NCBI GenBank assembly: GCA_964574215.1 | Contig: CAZNLR010000026.1 | Coordinates: 1 to 64,000 of the forward strand | DNA: 64,000 nt | Direction: 5' to 3' | DNA from: GCA-2725625 sp964574215 | Lineage (GTDB): Bacteria; Pseudomonadota; Alphaproteobacteria; Rhodospirillales; UBA2165 | In this document: one piece after another, positions 1 to 8,156 of the stretch | How positions within the stretch are numbered: position 1 is the stretch's first letter | Layout: each line of letters starts with the position of its first letter | The notes under the pieces: model-generated | Database searches by the model: none | Told to the model about the DNA's origin: nothing | Seen by the model: the letters and a program-made list of their open reading frames with translations, nothing else | Translations under genes and position numbers: made by a program

Positions 1-240
1 AAATCAGAAAACGTTCTGACACAGCCTGGGTCATTACCGGACTCTTTTATCGAGCTGGTGTGATGACCGCTTTCGGGCGTAGAGCCGTCATTTTCAGGCC
101 ATAACAAAACCACTGGTTTTCCGTGCACAACTCGGCATATATCCCTCTACATTAGATTTCATTTCTAATATCTCCTACCGTGCTCGATTCTTCGGAACTA
201 TTCGGCTAATAAAACGTCTCTAAATAGTGGGAGAAATTTC
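1..240. other. Non-coding stretch at window start
   Basis: No convincing coding frame is visible here. The only structure noted is a weak inverted repeat (ATTAGA, 7 nt, TCTAAT) around 151-169, and the last bases carry the ribosome binding site of the next gene (GGGAGAAA shortly before the ATG at 241). The 3' end of a preceding gene could lie to the left of the window. Confidence 0.5.
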
Positions 241-858
241 ATGGTTAAAATTTGGGGGCGGCCGGATTCTTCGGCGACGCATAAGGTGATGTGGACCTGC
301 ATCGAGGCGGGTGTCGACTACGAGCTCATTCATCGGGGCGGCAAGTACGGTGGGCTGTTTGACGACGACTATGTGACCATGAACCCGACCGGGCGCATTC
401 CCACCATCGAGGACGACGGCTATATCGGTTGGGAATCCAATTCCTGTGTCCGCTATCTGGCGGCCAAATACGCGGCGGGAACACTCTGGCCGGAAGATTT
501 GCAGATACGCGCCGAGGCCGACAAATGGATGGACTGGCAGTGCAGCAACTGGATGCTCATCGTGCCGGCCTTCGCCTGGATGATCAGGGGCGAGACCACC
601 TTCGGATCGGAATCGGGGGTTGAACCATCCCGGCTGAAATCCATCGAAGTCTACCAGATGCTGGAGGACCGGCTCGAGGGTCGTCCCTGGGTGACAGGTA
701 ACAACTTCACCATGGGCGACATCGCCTTGGCGCCCCGCGTTCATCAATGGTTGAATCTGGATTTGGAGATCCCCGGATTTCCCAACATCCGGGGGTGGTA
801 CGACCGTCTGAAAGACCGTCCGGCATTTAATCAGTGCTTTTCACTGCCGCTGACCTAA
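241..858 (+). CDS. Glutathione S-transferase family protein
   Basis: A 205-residue cytosolic protein with the normal GST length and layout. The N-terminal thioredoxin-like half (about residues 1-80) contains NPTGRIPTIEDDG, with the cis-proline IP pair, followed by the ESNSCVRYLA segment that binds the gamma-glutamyl part of glutathione in this family. The rest is the helical C-terminal domain (TMGDIALAPRVHQWL). The start is set by GGGAGAAATTTC before the ATG. It is a single gene whose stop overlaps the end of the convergent DUF547 gene. The substrate cannot be read from sequence; roles in conjugation, isomerisation or dehalogenation are all possible in this superfamily. Confidence 0.85.
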   Translation: MVKIWGRPDSSATHKVMWTCIEAGVDYELIHRGGKYGGLFDDDYVTMNPTGRIPTIEDDGYIGWESNSCVRYLAAKYAAGTLWPEDLQIRAEADKWMDWQCSNWMLIVPAFAWMIRGETTFGSESGVEPSRLKSIEVYQMLEDRLEGRPWVTGNNFTMGDIALAPRVHQWLNLDLEIPGFPNIRGWYDRLKDRPAFNQCFSLPLT

Positions 859-1685
859 GGCGCGGCGTTCAATGACCAGTCATAGTGATAGACGCTGATA
901 TCCTGCACTTTGTCCAGGCGGGTACGAAGAGCGGGAGCGGCGAAATTCTTTAAATGTTCGATGATCTCCCGGTCATTGCCGCCGAAATCCTCTGCGTACC
1001 ATTTGTAGAGGCTGGAAGCGCCGAGCTTGCCTTCGTCAAACCAGACACCCCGTGACCCGTTGATATAAGCCTTCGCGGCCAAGGTCATTTGCCGATCTAC
1101 ATTGGCCCCGGTATAGGGCTGATGCCACAATTCCGGACAGCCCAGGGAGGCGCAGTTCAGGACATAGTGAAGCCGCGGGTCTTTCCAAATTGGACGGAGA
1201 ATTCTGTGCTCGATATCGTCGAGGCTGATTTTTTCTCCCTCCACCGTAACCAGTTTTTTTCCCCACGGCCCGACGGAGAAGAATCCGGGTGATATGTTTA
1301 TTTTCAGGATGCTGTCCACCGGATAGTGATCGAGCACCACCTTAACCGTCAGAGCATTGTAAAGATTGATCCAAAAAGGAAGTTGTTGTTTGCGGGAGTG
1401 GCGGCTGACCGTTTGCCGGGTAAGATAGGAGAGATAATTTTCCAGAAGAACTTTGTCTTGGGGCGTGACCTTTTCATAACGCAATAAATTAGGATCGTCT
1501 TTGCGCCGAACCAGATATTTATTTAAAAAATCGCTCCATTCCTTGTGGTCGACTACGTTCCTTGATGCCGGGTTGTTTTCAACCCACCGCTGCCAGAGTT
1601 CCGCCTTGGGTGCGGCTTCGGCTGTCAGATGGCTTAAAACGGCAAAGCCACCAAAAAATGCCAGAATAAATCTCAATTTATTCAC
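855..1685 (-). CDS. DUF547 domain protein, exported
   Basis: This matches the DUF547 family of unknown function: the segment FWINLYNALTVKVVLDHYP and the later CASLGCPEL are its conserved blocks. I prefer a GTG start at 1685 (276 residues). It puts a clean signal peptide (NKLRFILAFFGGFAVLSHL, ending near AEAA) at the N terminus and gives an 8-nt overlap with the upstream methyltransferase gene (GTGAATAA), which suggests translational coupling. An in-frame upstream start at 1730 would add 15 residues and hide the signal peptide. The protein is probably periplasmic. DUF547 domains are thought to be peptidase- or glutaredoxin-like, but no activity can be assigned here. Confidence 0.75.
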   Translation of the reverse strand: MNKLRFILAFFGGFAVLSHLTAEAAPKAELWQRWVENNPASRNVVDHKEWSDFLNKYLVRRKDDPNLLRYEKVTPQDKVLLENYLSYLTRQTVSRHSRKQQLPFWINLYNALTVKVVLDHYPVDSILKINISPGFFSVGPWGKKLVTVEGEKISLDDIEHRILRPIWKDPRLHYVLNCASLGCPELWHQPYTGANVDRQMTLAAKAYINGSRGVWFDEGKLGASSLYKWYAEDFGGNDREIIEHLKNFAAPALRTRLDKVQDISVYHYDWSLNAAP

Positions 1686-2631
1686 TGTTTGACCATGTTT
1701 GAAATATGGATGTTTCCACACCCGTTTCAATTATCAAGGCATAAAATGAAGCGTCGGGTGAGTTGTCGGACATGTCCGCTTCAATGTCCTTTCGGAGGCG
1801 ATGGCCATATGCCGCTAGCATTTCTTTGTCCCAATATTCTTTCTCCTGGCCGGCTGAATGTTCGATGGCCCAGGCATGAAGTTCGTTGCAGCAAGGGCCT
1901 CCCAGGTTAAAAATCGTGCGATGGGCGTTGGGAAAATATCGCGTGATCCGGGACAGAGTCCTTGGTGTATATTGGCGTACACCGTGAAGCCCGTAAAGCG
2001 AAAGACAGGCCGCTGACGGAACCAAATGTATGTGTACCGTTTTGATATTTTGATTGTGCGCGTATTCGGCGGCGGCTGTGAAGAGCTCTAAGTCGTGGAC
2101 CACATGTTCCAGAGCCGATTGAGAAACGAATAAATTACAGTTTACTTCCTTGAAAAGGTCATGAGTAAATTGGCCGTCAAATTTCGTAAATTGGCAGTTG
2201 GGGTTGGTCGCTGAAATCTCTTGCCAAGCTTCACCTTTTCGGACGTCGAGTCCGTGGTAGTTCAAGGAAATCTCACTCCAGTTTGCCAATTGGTTCGCGT
2301 ACCTTCCGTTCCCGCAGCCAATGTCAAGTAGACTCAGAGTATCCAACTGTTGGGCCAACCGGGACCATGGAAGCGCCATCCAGAACAAATTTGACAACGT
2401 TCGAGAAGGAGTATTGTCATGGGCTAGACGATCCCAAAATTGATCCAGGTCACAAATAAATTGACGGAATTTCAGGCCACTATCCAACTCGGCCAAAGGA
2501 TCGCGGTTATTTTGGATATTAAGATTAAACCAGAGCTTACTTTGATACAGGTCGAGAGAGAGATCACCGTTGAGGCCGTGATCCGATGAACTGCCGTCGA
2601 TTTGTGGATTTAGGTAGGTCGGATCGGCCAT
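1678..2631 (-). CDS. Class I SAM-dependent methyltransferase-like protein
   Basis: A 317-residue soluble protein with the Rossmann methyltransferase motif I LLDIGCGNGRY (about residues 98-108) and an acidic residue after beta-2 (YHGLDVRKGE). The region VSQSALEHVVHDLELF matches the post-motif II SALEH block of methyltransferase type 11/12 domains. The ATG at 2631 with AGGA upstream is a better start than the TTG two codons earlier. It is the first gene of a two-gene unit with the exported DUF547 protein. The substrate is unknown. Its A+T content looks higher than that of nearby catabolic genes, which could indicate separate acquisition. Confidence 0.65.
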   Translation of the reverse strand: MADPTYLNPQIDGSSSDHGLNGDLSLDLYQSKLWFNLNIQNNRDPLAELDSGLKFRQFICDLDQFWDRLAHDNTPSRTLSNLFWMALPWSRLAQQLDTLSLLDIGCGNGRYANQLANWSEISLNYHGLDVRKGEAWQEISATNPNCQFTKFDGQFTHDLFKEVNCNLFVSQSALEHVVHDLELFTAAAEYAHNQNIKTVHIHLVPSAACLSLYGLHGVRQYTPRTLSRITRYFPNAHRTIFNLGGPCCNELHAWAIEHSAGQEKEYWDKEMLAAYGHRLRKDIEADMSDNSPDASFYALIIETGVETSIFQTWSNSE

Positions 2632-2853
2632 GTTCAACGTGTCCTATTCATTCCTCTCCAGTCGGGCATCAAAAGAATAGACGGCATTGTGCCGACCCTG
2701 AAAGGATATCATTTCGATCACAAAAATAACGAATTTATTGTTTAGAAATAGGAGTCGGTGCTTGCCAATATGAGGCAACTGGAAAAACCGATTAAATAAT
2801 TGAAGTCGCTATAATAAAAAGCTGTCCATAATCCTGCTCTATAGGAAACAAAT

Positions 2854-3837
2854 TCATGCGGTTTCCGGTGCATTTCCCGATTTTGCTCTCTTCCTAAGCA
2901 TCTTTTCCGTCAGTTTTGGCGCCACGCCCGGTTTGCTCCAGGGGCAGACGGCGAGGCAGATGGCGCAGCTCATATTCTCGTTGAAATAAAAGATGCATTT
3001 GTCGAAGTCTGTGTACCACTTGGTATCGCCCCGCACGATCTGCTTAACGTCGATGATAGCTTCCGGCGGGCAGGCGTTGATGCAGACCTGGCAGTTCTCA
3101 CAGAAATCCTCGGAGCCGAATTCGTCCGGCTCGTCGGCGATCAGCGGAATATCGGTCATGATGCCGGCCAGGCGGAAGTTGGAGCCGTAGTCCCGGCTGA
3201 TCATGGAGCCATGTTTACCCAATTGCCCGATACCGGCCTCGATGGCCGCCGGGATCAATAACACCGGTCCCGATGCCGGCCCACAATGGGGGTGGGCGTC
3301 CCAGCCCCGTTCCCGGATATAGCCGGCAACCTTTTTAGCGATCAGCGCCCCACGGCTGTAATGCGCCATGGTTTCCACCGATGTGGTGATGCTGGGCGCT
3401 TGGGATAAGTTGTCGAAATCCATTTTCATGGCGACAATGATGATCCATTGATACGTCAAATCGCTACCTTCGAATAACCATTCGGGGCGCATCTTAGCGA
3501 TGCCCACCAGTTCTGCGCTGGCGTCCCGGGCCACATGCTTTACATTGGCGGTCCACTCTTCGGCGGACATATCGATTTTATCGTCGGCGATCTCGGGCAG
3601 GGGCAGGGCGTCGATCTCATAAGCCCTTTTTCTCGCTTCGGCCGCACGCTCGCTGTTGTTCTGCGAATAAAACCATAATTGCATTTGGCCGTGGGCGATG
3701 GTGTCCGGATCATGCCAGTAGATGCGAGTCGGGGAACGGCGACCCGTCTCGCCGACGCCGTTGATTTCACGGCCCGTTATTTCTGGGGCAAGCTTCACCT
3801 GCTCAGGATTGGGCTGAAAAGTATCTTTCCGTCCCAT
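2854..3837 (-). CDS. Cytosolic reductive-dehalogenase-like 4Fe-4S protein
   Basis: A 327-residue protein whose C-terminal half has two [4Fe-4S] motifs: C246-x2-C249-x2-C252-x3-C256P, and a second group using C281, C291, C294 and C298 (CAICLAVCPW). The region before it (HPHCGPASGPVLLIPAA, IGQLGKHGSMISRDYGSNFRLAG) resembles the cobalamin-binding part of reductive dehalogenases and the related epoxyqueuosine reductases. There is no Tat signal, and it is shorter than respiratory RdhA proteins, so it is probably a soluble catabolic-type or otherwise repurposed member. It follows the TetR gene by 11 nt, so the two are likely co-transcribed. Halogenated substrates are an inference only; no membrane anchor (RdhB) gene is nearby. 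Confidence 0.65.
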   Translation of the reverse strand: MGRKDTFQPNPEQVKLAPEITGREINGVGETGRRSPTRIYWHDPDTIAHGQMQLWFYSQNNSERAAEARKRAYEIDALPLPEIADDKIDMSAEEWTANVKHVARDASAELVGIAKMRPEWLFEGSDLTYQWIIIVAMKMDFDNLSQAPSITTSVETMAHYSRGALIAKKVAGYIRERGWDAHPHCGPASGPVLLIPAAIEAGIGQLGKHGSMISRDYGSNFRLAGIMTDIPLIADEPDEFGSEDFCENCQVCINACPPEAIIDVKQIVRGDTKWYTDFDKCIFYFNENMSCAICLAVCPWSKPGVAPKLTEKMLRKRAKSGNAPETA

Positions 3838-3848
3838 ATTTTTTCCTC

Positions 3849-4445
3849 TTACGAAGATACGTCGGCGGGGACCTGATCAAAAATCATACTGCAAAGGAAC
3901 TCAACAATTGCGTCGACACGGCGCGACGGGCCATTCAGGGCATAGTTGATGACAAAGCCGTCATGGGCCATGAATAGGAAGTGCGCCAGAATGTCGTCCG
4001 TCAACGCTGCTTTGGCGGAGTCCGGCACCGCTTTCCGAATTATGTCGGAAATTTTTTCCTCAGACCGCAAAAGCAGGTCCCTGGTATAAATTTCATCGGT
4101 TTTTCGGGTGACGATGGCTTGCATGTAATTGTTGGCGAAACAGTTGTTTTCGGCAGGTAATTCGCGAAACAAATATTTTAAAAGAAATCGCAATCGGTCC
4201 TTTGGATTCTTGATCTTATTCGCTTCCCGTTCCAGATAGTCGATACGTTCATCCAGCCATGGTTCATAGATGGCGAAAAGAACGTCGAGTTTTGAATCGT
4301 AGTAATTGTAGATATTCGACATGGTAATCGCCGCGCTTCGGGCGATATCGGCGAGTGTCGTGTTGGCGTAACCGCGTTCCGTGAAAAGCTCATTCGCGCT
4401 TTCCAGGATGGCGTCGCGCACCAATGTTTTTTTTACCTGGGCCAT
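3849..4445 (-). CDS. TetR/AcrR family transcriptional regulator
   Basis: A 198-residue protein with a typical TetR N-terminal helix-turn-helix (TTLADIARSAAITMSNIYNYY, about residues 25-46) and a variable C-terminal ligand-binding domain. It is the first gene of the unit with the reductive-dehalogenase-like protein and diverges from the ABC importer starting at 4586, so the 140-bp intergenic region probably carries its operator. A short inverted repeat, ATTCT-6-AGAAT (4505-4520), lies there beside a TTGACT hexamer at 4494 and is a candidate. The ligand is unknown. Confidence 0.85.
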   Translation of the reverse strand: MAQVKKTLVRDAILESANELFTERGYANTTLADIARSAAITMSNIYNYYDSKLDVLFAIYEPWLDERIDYLEREANKIKNPKDRLRFLLKYLFRELPAENNCFANNYMQAIVTRKTDEIYTRDLLLRSEEKISDIIRKAVPDSAKAALTDDILAHFLFMAHDGFVINYALNGPSRRVDAIVEFLCSMIFDQVPADVSS

Positions 4446-4585
4446 TTGCAGCCTACCTGATTATAATAATTGGAGCCATTCGGATTCTACCAGTTGACTC
4501 TTTAATTCTTATTAGAGAATATCATTCTTTATTGATTAAAGTCTAATTAAAAAAAATAAGATAGCAGGCTCAGGGAGACGAAATT

Positions 4586-6082
4586 TTGACCGGTTATACG
4601 GAACTGGTAACCGTACGAGGTATATCCAAACGTTTTTACGGTACGCAGGCGTTGGACGAAGTTTCCATTGCTTTCCGGTCGGGGCAGGTGCATGCGCTGA
4701 TCGGTGAAAACGGCGCCGGTAAATCGACCCTGATTAAAATCCTCGGTGGAGTTCATCAGCCGGACAGCGGTTCGGCGGAAATCGACGGTCGATCAATTGA
4801 TTTCTCTGGCCCTCGTGATGCATTGGAAGCGGGTATTGTCGTCATCCCCCAGGAAATGCGGGTGGTGATGGCGCAAACCGTTGCCGAAAATGTCTTACTG
4901 GGAAAAATACCGACCAAAAAAACAATGGGATTCTTGCCCGTCATTGACCGGCGATCCATGCGGGAGACGACGCAAGAACTGCTGGGCCGGTTCGATCTCA
5001 ATGTTGATCCGGATACGACGCTCGATCGGCTGAGTTTCGCCGAACGTCAGTTAATTATGATTGCTCGGGCGCTCAACCATGATGCGCGTCTTTTGATTTT
5101 GGACGAACCGACGGCGGCATTGGAGACAAGAGAAGTCGAACGGCTGTTCGACTTTATCGAAAGATTGAAATCTCACAATGTCGCAATCGTATTTGTGTCG
5201 CATCGCCTGGATGAGGTTGAGCGGATCGCGGATGAGTGCACAATCTTGCGGGATGGCCGCGTTGTCGAGCATAGGGTGGCCGGTGTTCCCCAGCGATCGG
5301 AAATGATCCGCTTAATGACTGGCCGGGATTTGGAGGAACTTCACCATTCGGAATTCCGGCAGAAGTCAACGCCGATACTGGAAATCGAATACGGCGAAAA
5401 TGCTTCCGGTTCACGTGAAACGGTAACTGTGCATTCGGGTGAAATTCTAGGCCTTGCCGGGTTGCTCGGCGGTGGCATGACGGAATTTCTAAGTCACATA
5501 TTTGGAGCTAAAAGTGGCGAGACCCGTCTGCGGTTAAAGGGCCAAGAGGTAACCATCAAATCACCCAATGACGCCATCCGCCTGGGCATTGGCCTTGTGC
5601 CAAGTGAACGTAGTCATGGATTGATTTTCGGGCTAACCGTGCGGGAAAATATTGTCCTGCCCAATATCGACAAGTTCGCCAAGTACGGCACGCTGAACAG
5701 GAAAAAAATCGATGCCTTTGTCGAAGAGCTCATCGCAGCTTTGGATATCAGGCCCAACGACCCGCATAAGGAAGTACGAGAATTGTCCGGCGGCAATCAG
5801 CAAAAAGTCATTTTTGCCAGATGGCTGGCCGGTCATTCAGATGTTTTGCTGCTTGATGAGCCGACACATGGCATCGACGTGGGAGCCAAGGCCCTGGTAC
5901 ACAAACTGATGAATGATTTCGCCGATGATGGGCGCGGAATCGTTTTTGCTTCGTCGGAGATGACGGAAGTCTTGTCGATTTCAGATACTGTTATGGCTAT
6001 GCGCACCGGTGAATTTGTTGGACGCTTTTCACGCGAAGGCGAGTATAATGAAAAAGTCCTTCGGGACGCTTTGGGAGGTTAA
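4586..6082 (+). CDS. CUT2-type (RbsA-like) ABC transporter ATP-binding protein
   Basis: A 498-residue fused double ATPase of the sugar/small-molecule CUT2 class. The first half has an intact Walker A (GENGAGKST, residues 40-48), a degenerate signature (LSFAERQ) and Walker B LLILDEPTAALE. The second half has a degenerate P-loop (GLAGLLGGGM) but an intact LSGGNQQK signature and LLLDEPTHGIDVG, as is normal for RbsA/MglA. The TTG start at 4586 follows AGGGAGA. It is translated immediately before the permease gene. CUT2 systems import sugars, but also other polar compounds; the neighbouring oxidative genes suggest the cargo here may not be a simple sugar. Confidence 0.9.
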   Translation: MTGYTELVTVRGISKRFYGTQALDEVSIAFRSGQVHALIGENGAGKSTLIKILGGVHQPDSGSAEIDGRSIDFSGPRDALEAGIVVIPQEMRVVMAQTVAENVLLGKIPTKKTMGFLPVIDRRSMRETTQELLGRFDLNVDPDTTLDRLSFAERQLIMIARALNHDARLLILDEPTAALETREVERLFDFIERLKSHNVAIVFVSHRLDEVERIADECTILRDGRVVEHRVAGVPQRSEMIRLMTGRDLEELHHSEFRQKSTPILEIEYGENASGSRETVTVHSGEILGLAGLLGGGMTEFLSHIFGAKSGETRLRLKGQEVTIKSPNDAIRLGIGLVPSERSHGLIFGLTVRENIVLPNIDKFAKYGTLNRKKIDAFVEELIAALDIRPNDPHKEVRELSGGNQQKVIFARWLAGHSDVLLLDEPTHGIDVGAKALVHKLMNDFADDGRGIVFASSEMTEVLSISDTVMAMRTGEFVGRFSREGEYNEKVLRDALGG

Positions 6083-6084
6083 GG

Positions 6085-7086
6085 ATGCAGGAAACTCGGG
6101 AATTGACCGAGTCAACCAATGTCAGCGCCGAGAACGGACTTTCGGCATGGTTGAGTTCAAAACGAAATTTGTTGTGGGGGCAGATGCCCCTGGTCGCCTT
6201 GATCGTACTATGTCTGATTGCAACCATGCTATCGGATAGATTCCTGTCGCCAATAAATATCAATAACGTCTTGATGCAGGGCGCCGTCATGACCGTAATC
6301 GCTATCGGAATGACCTTTGTTATCATCGGTGGCGGATTCGATTTATCGGTGGGGTCCGTGGTGGCATTGTCCGGTATTGCAGCCTCTTGGGTCATGCTGG
6401 AAACCAACGTCGTTTTTGGCGTGGGCGCCGGCATAGCCGTTGGGGCGTTTGTCGGTCTAATCAACGGTTTTGTGGTGACCAGAATTGGCGTCAATCCTTT
6501 CATTGCGACTTTGGGTACGATGGTGCTGCTGCGAGGTATGGCCTTTGTCGTCACCGACGGCCAACCCATTTCCGGTGATGAAGGGTTGCCGGAAATTTTT
6601 ACCGATTTTGCCGTTGAGCGATTTTTGAATGTGCCGTACTTAGTTTGGCTGCCGATCCTGATACTAATCGTATTTTCCTGGCTGCTTCACTATACAGCCT
6701 ATGGCGTGCGGGTATTCGCATCGGGCGGTAATGCCGAAGCGGCCTATCTGGCGGGTGTTGCCGTCAAGCGGGTAAAAACGTCGACCTATATCTGGTGCGG
6801 TTCGCTCGCCGGTGTCGGCGGCGTAATGCTGGCCTCGCGTCTGCAATCCGGACAGCCGACCGCCGGTGGTTTTTATGAGCTGACATCTATCGCAGCGGTT
6901 GTTTTGGGCGGAGCCTCCCTCTACGGCGGGGAAGGAAAACTCTACAAAAGCGTGATTGGTGTCTTTATTATGATCGTACTGGCGAACGCTTTGAATTTGG
7001 CAAATGTGCCGTCCCATTGGCAACAAGTCGCCATTGGTATTGTAATTATCGCCGCAGCTGCAGCCGACACGTGGCGCCGACGTTAA
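6085..7086 (+). CDS. CUT2-type (RbsC-like) ABC transporter permease
   Basis: A 333-residue integral membrane protein with about nine hydrophobic segments. It carries the RbsC family signature regions GGGFDLSVGSVVALSG, GLINGFVVTRIGVNPFIATLGT and AAVVLGGASLYGGEG (the last is the cytoplasmic coupling region facing the ATPase). The gene starts 2 nt after the ATPase stop codon, with GGGAGGTTAAGG overlapping the end of that gene. It forms the membrane channel of the importer with the ATPase before it and the binding protein after it. Confidence 0.92.
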   Translation: MQETRELTESTNVSAENGLSAWLSSKRNLLWGQMPLVALIVLCLIATMLSDRFLSPININNVLMQGAVMTVIAIGMTFVIIGGGFDLSVGSVVALSGIAASWVMLETNVVFGVGAGIAVGAFVGLINGFVVTRIGVNPFIATLGTMVLLRGMAFVVTDGQPISGDEGLPEIFTDFAVERFLNVPYLVWLPILILIVFSWLLHYTAYGVRVFASGGNAEAAYLAGVAVKRVKTSTYIWCGSLAGVGGVMLASRLQSGQPTAGGFYELTSIAAVVLGGASLYGGEGKLYKSVIGVFIMIVLANALNLANVPSHWQQVAIGIVIIAAAAADTWRRR

Positions 7087-7148
7087 TATTGGAACTTGTT
7101 TCTTGAAATGCTTTTATAATTAAATCTCAACCCCTAGGGAGGACTAAA

Positions 7149-8066
7149 ATGAAAAAGTTACTATTTGGATTAATCGGTTTGGCATTCCTTGCCGGCGGTT
7201 CCGTATCCGTCGATGCTAAAACCATCGGTGTGGCGTTAGCGTCGGATACCAACCCGTTTTACATCTTCATGTTGAAGGGCATTAAGGCTCAGGCGAAAAA
7301 ACGCGGTTATGATATCAGCGTGGTCAATGCCGAGGAAGATCTGGCGAAACAGCTTAATGGCATCAACGATCTGATCGCCAAAGGTGTCGACGGTATTCTG
7401 ATTTCACCGATTGATGCCAAAGCCCTGTGCAGCGCCTTCGACAACGCCAAAAAGGCCGGCATCCCGATGATGTCCATCGCCCGCGGATCGGCTTGCAAAA
7501 GCCAGCTTCTGCACGTTTCCATGGACGAAGTGAAAATCGGTGGAGAAATTGCCGCCTGGACCGCCAAAGCCATCGGCTACAAGGGTGAAGTCGCCATGTT
7601 GGCCGGTCCCGCCGGTGCCCAGGCCTTTATCAATGTCGCCAAAGGCTATACCGCTGAAATGGCCAAACATAAGGATATCAAAATCGTCTTCCGGCGCGAG
7701 CTTCTGCTGACCCGGGAAAACGGATTGAAAAACGGTGAAGACGCGCTGGTTGCCCATCCCAACCTGAAAGCCATCTACGGCGCCAATGACGAACTCGGAT
7801 TGGGCGCTTCACAAGCGGTCATCGCGGCCGGTAAAAAAGGCAAAATTGTCGTCACCGGCATGAACGGCGTGCCGCCCGCACGGGTCGCCGTCCGCAAAGG
7901 TAACATGGGAATGACGGTAGCCATGAACCCGGGCGCCTGGGGCACCTTGGGCGCCAACACCATGGCGGACCATTTGTCCGGTAAGAAGTTCGGCAAAAAG
8001 GTTCATGTCGGTCATCTCTTGGTCGACAAGAAAAACGTACATATATTTTTCAAAAAGAAGAAATAG
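7149..8066 (+). CDS. Periplasmic sugar-type substrate-binding protein (RbsB-like)
   Basis: A 305-residue exported protein with a Sec signal peptide (MKKLLFGLIGLAFLAGG, cleavage probably near VDA-K) and a type I periplasmic binding fold. IGVALASDTNPFY opens the first lobe, and NDLIAKGVDGILISPIDAKA and YGANDELGLGASQAV are conserved family segments. It has a strong ribosome binding site (AGGGAGGA) and is followed by a clear Rho-independent terminator at 8090-8120. This is the high-affinity receptor of the importer. The cargo cannot be read directly. Confidence 0.92.
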   Translation: MKKLLFGLIGLAFLAGGSVSVDAKTIGVALASDTNPFYIFMLKGIKAQAKKRGYDISVVNAEEDLAKQLNGINDLIAKGVDGILISPIDAKALCSAFDNAKKAGIPMMSIARGSACKSQLLHVSMDEVKIGGEIAAWTAKAIGYKGEVAMLAGPAGAQAFINVAKGYTAEMAKHKDIKIVFRRELLLTRENGLKNGEDALVAHPNLKAIYGANDELGLGASQAVIAAGKKGKIVVTGMNGVPPARVAVRKGNMGMTVAMNPGAWGTLGANTMADHLSGKKFGKKVHVGHLLVDKKNVHIFFKKKK

Positions 8067-8089
8067 CCGTACGTTGACGTTATGATTTG

Positions 8090-8120
8090 AAACCGGCGGC
8101 CAATGTGCCGCCGGTTTTTT
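8090..8120 (+). terminator. Rho-independent terminator after the ABC importer
   Basis: An 11-bp stem AAACCGGCGGC pairs with GCCGCCGGTTT around a 6-nt loop (CAATGT) and runs into a T tract (TTTTTT). It lies 24 nt after the binding-protein stop codon and separates the importer from the molybdenum hydroxylase gene. Confidence 0.9.
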
Positions 8121-8156
8121 ACCTATTGCGATCTGATTTAGGTCAGTTGATCTCGT

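Noticed and set aside
4532..4545. TTGATTAAAGTC considered as an FNR box before the ABC importer
   Set aside because: The right half-site does not match ATCAA and there is no suitably spaced -10 element.
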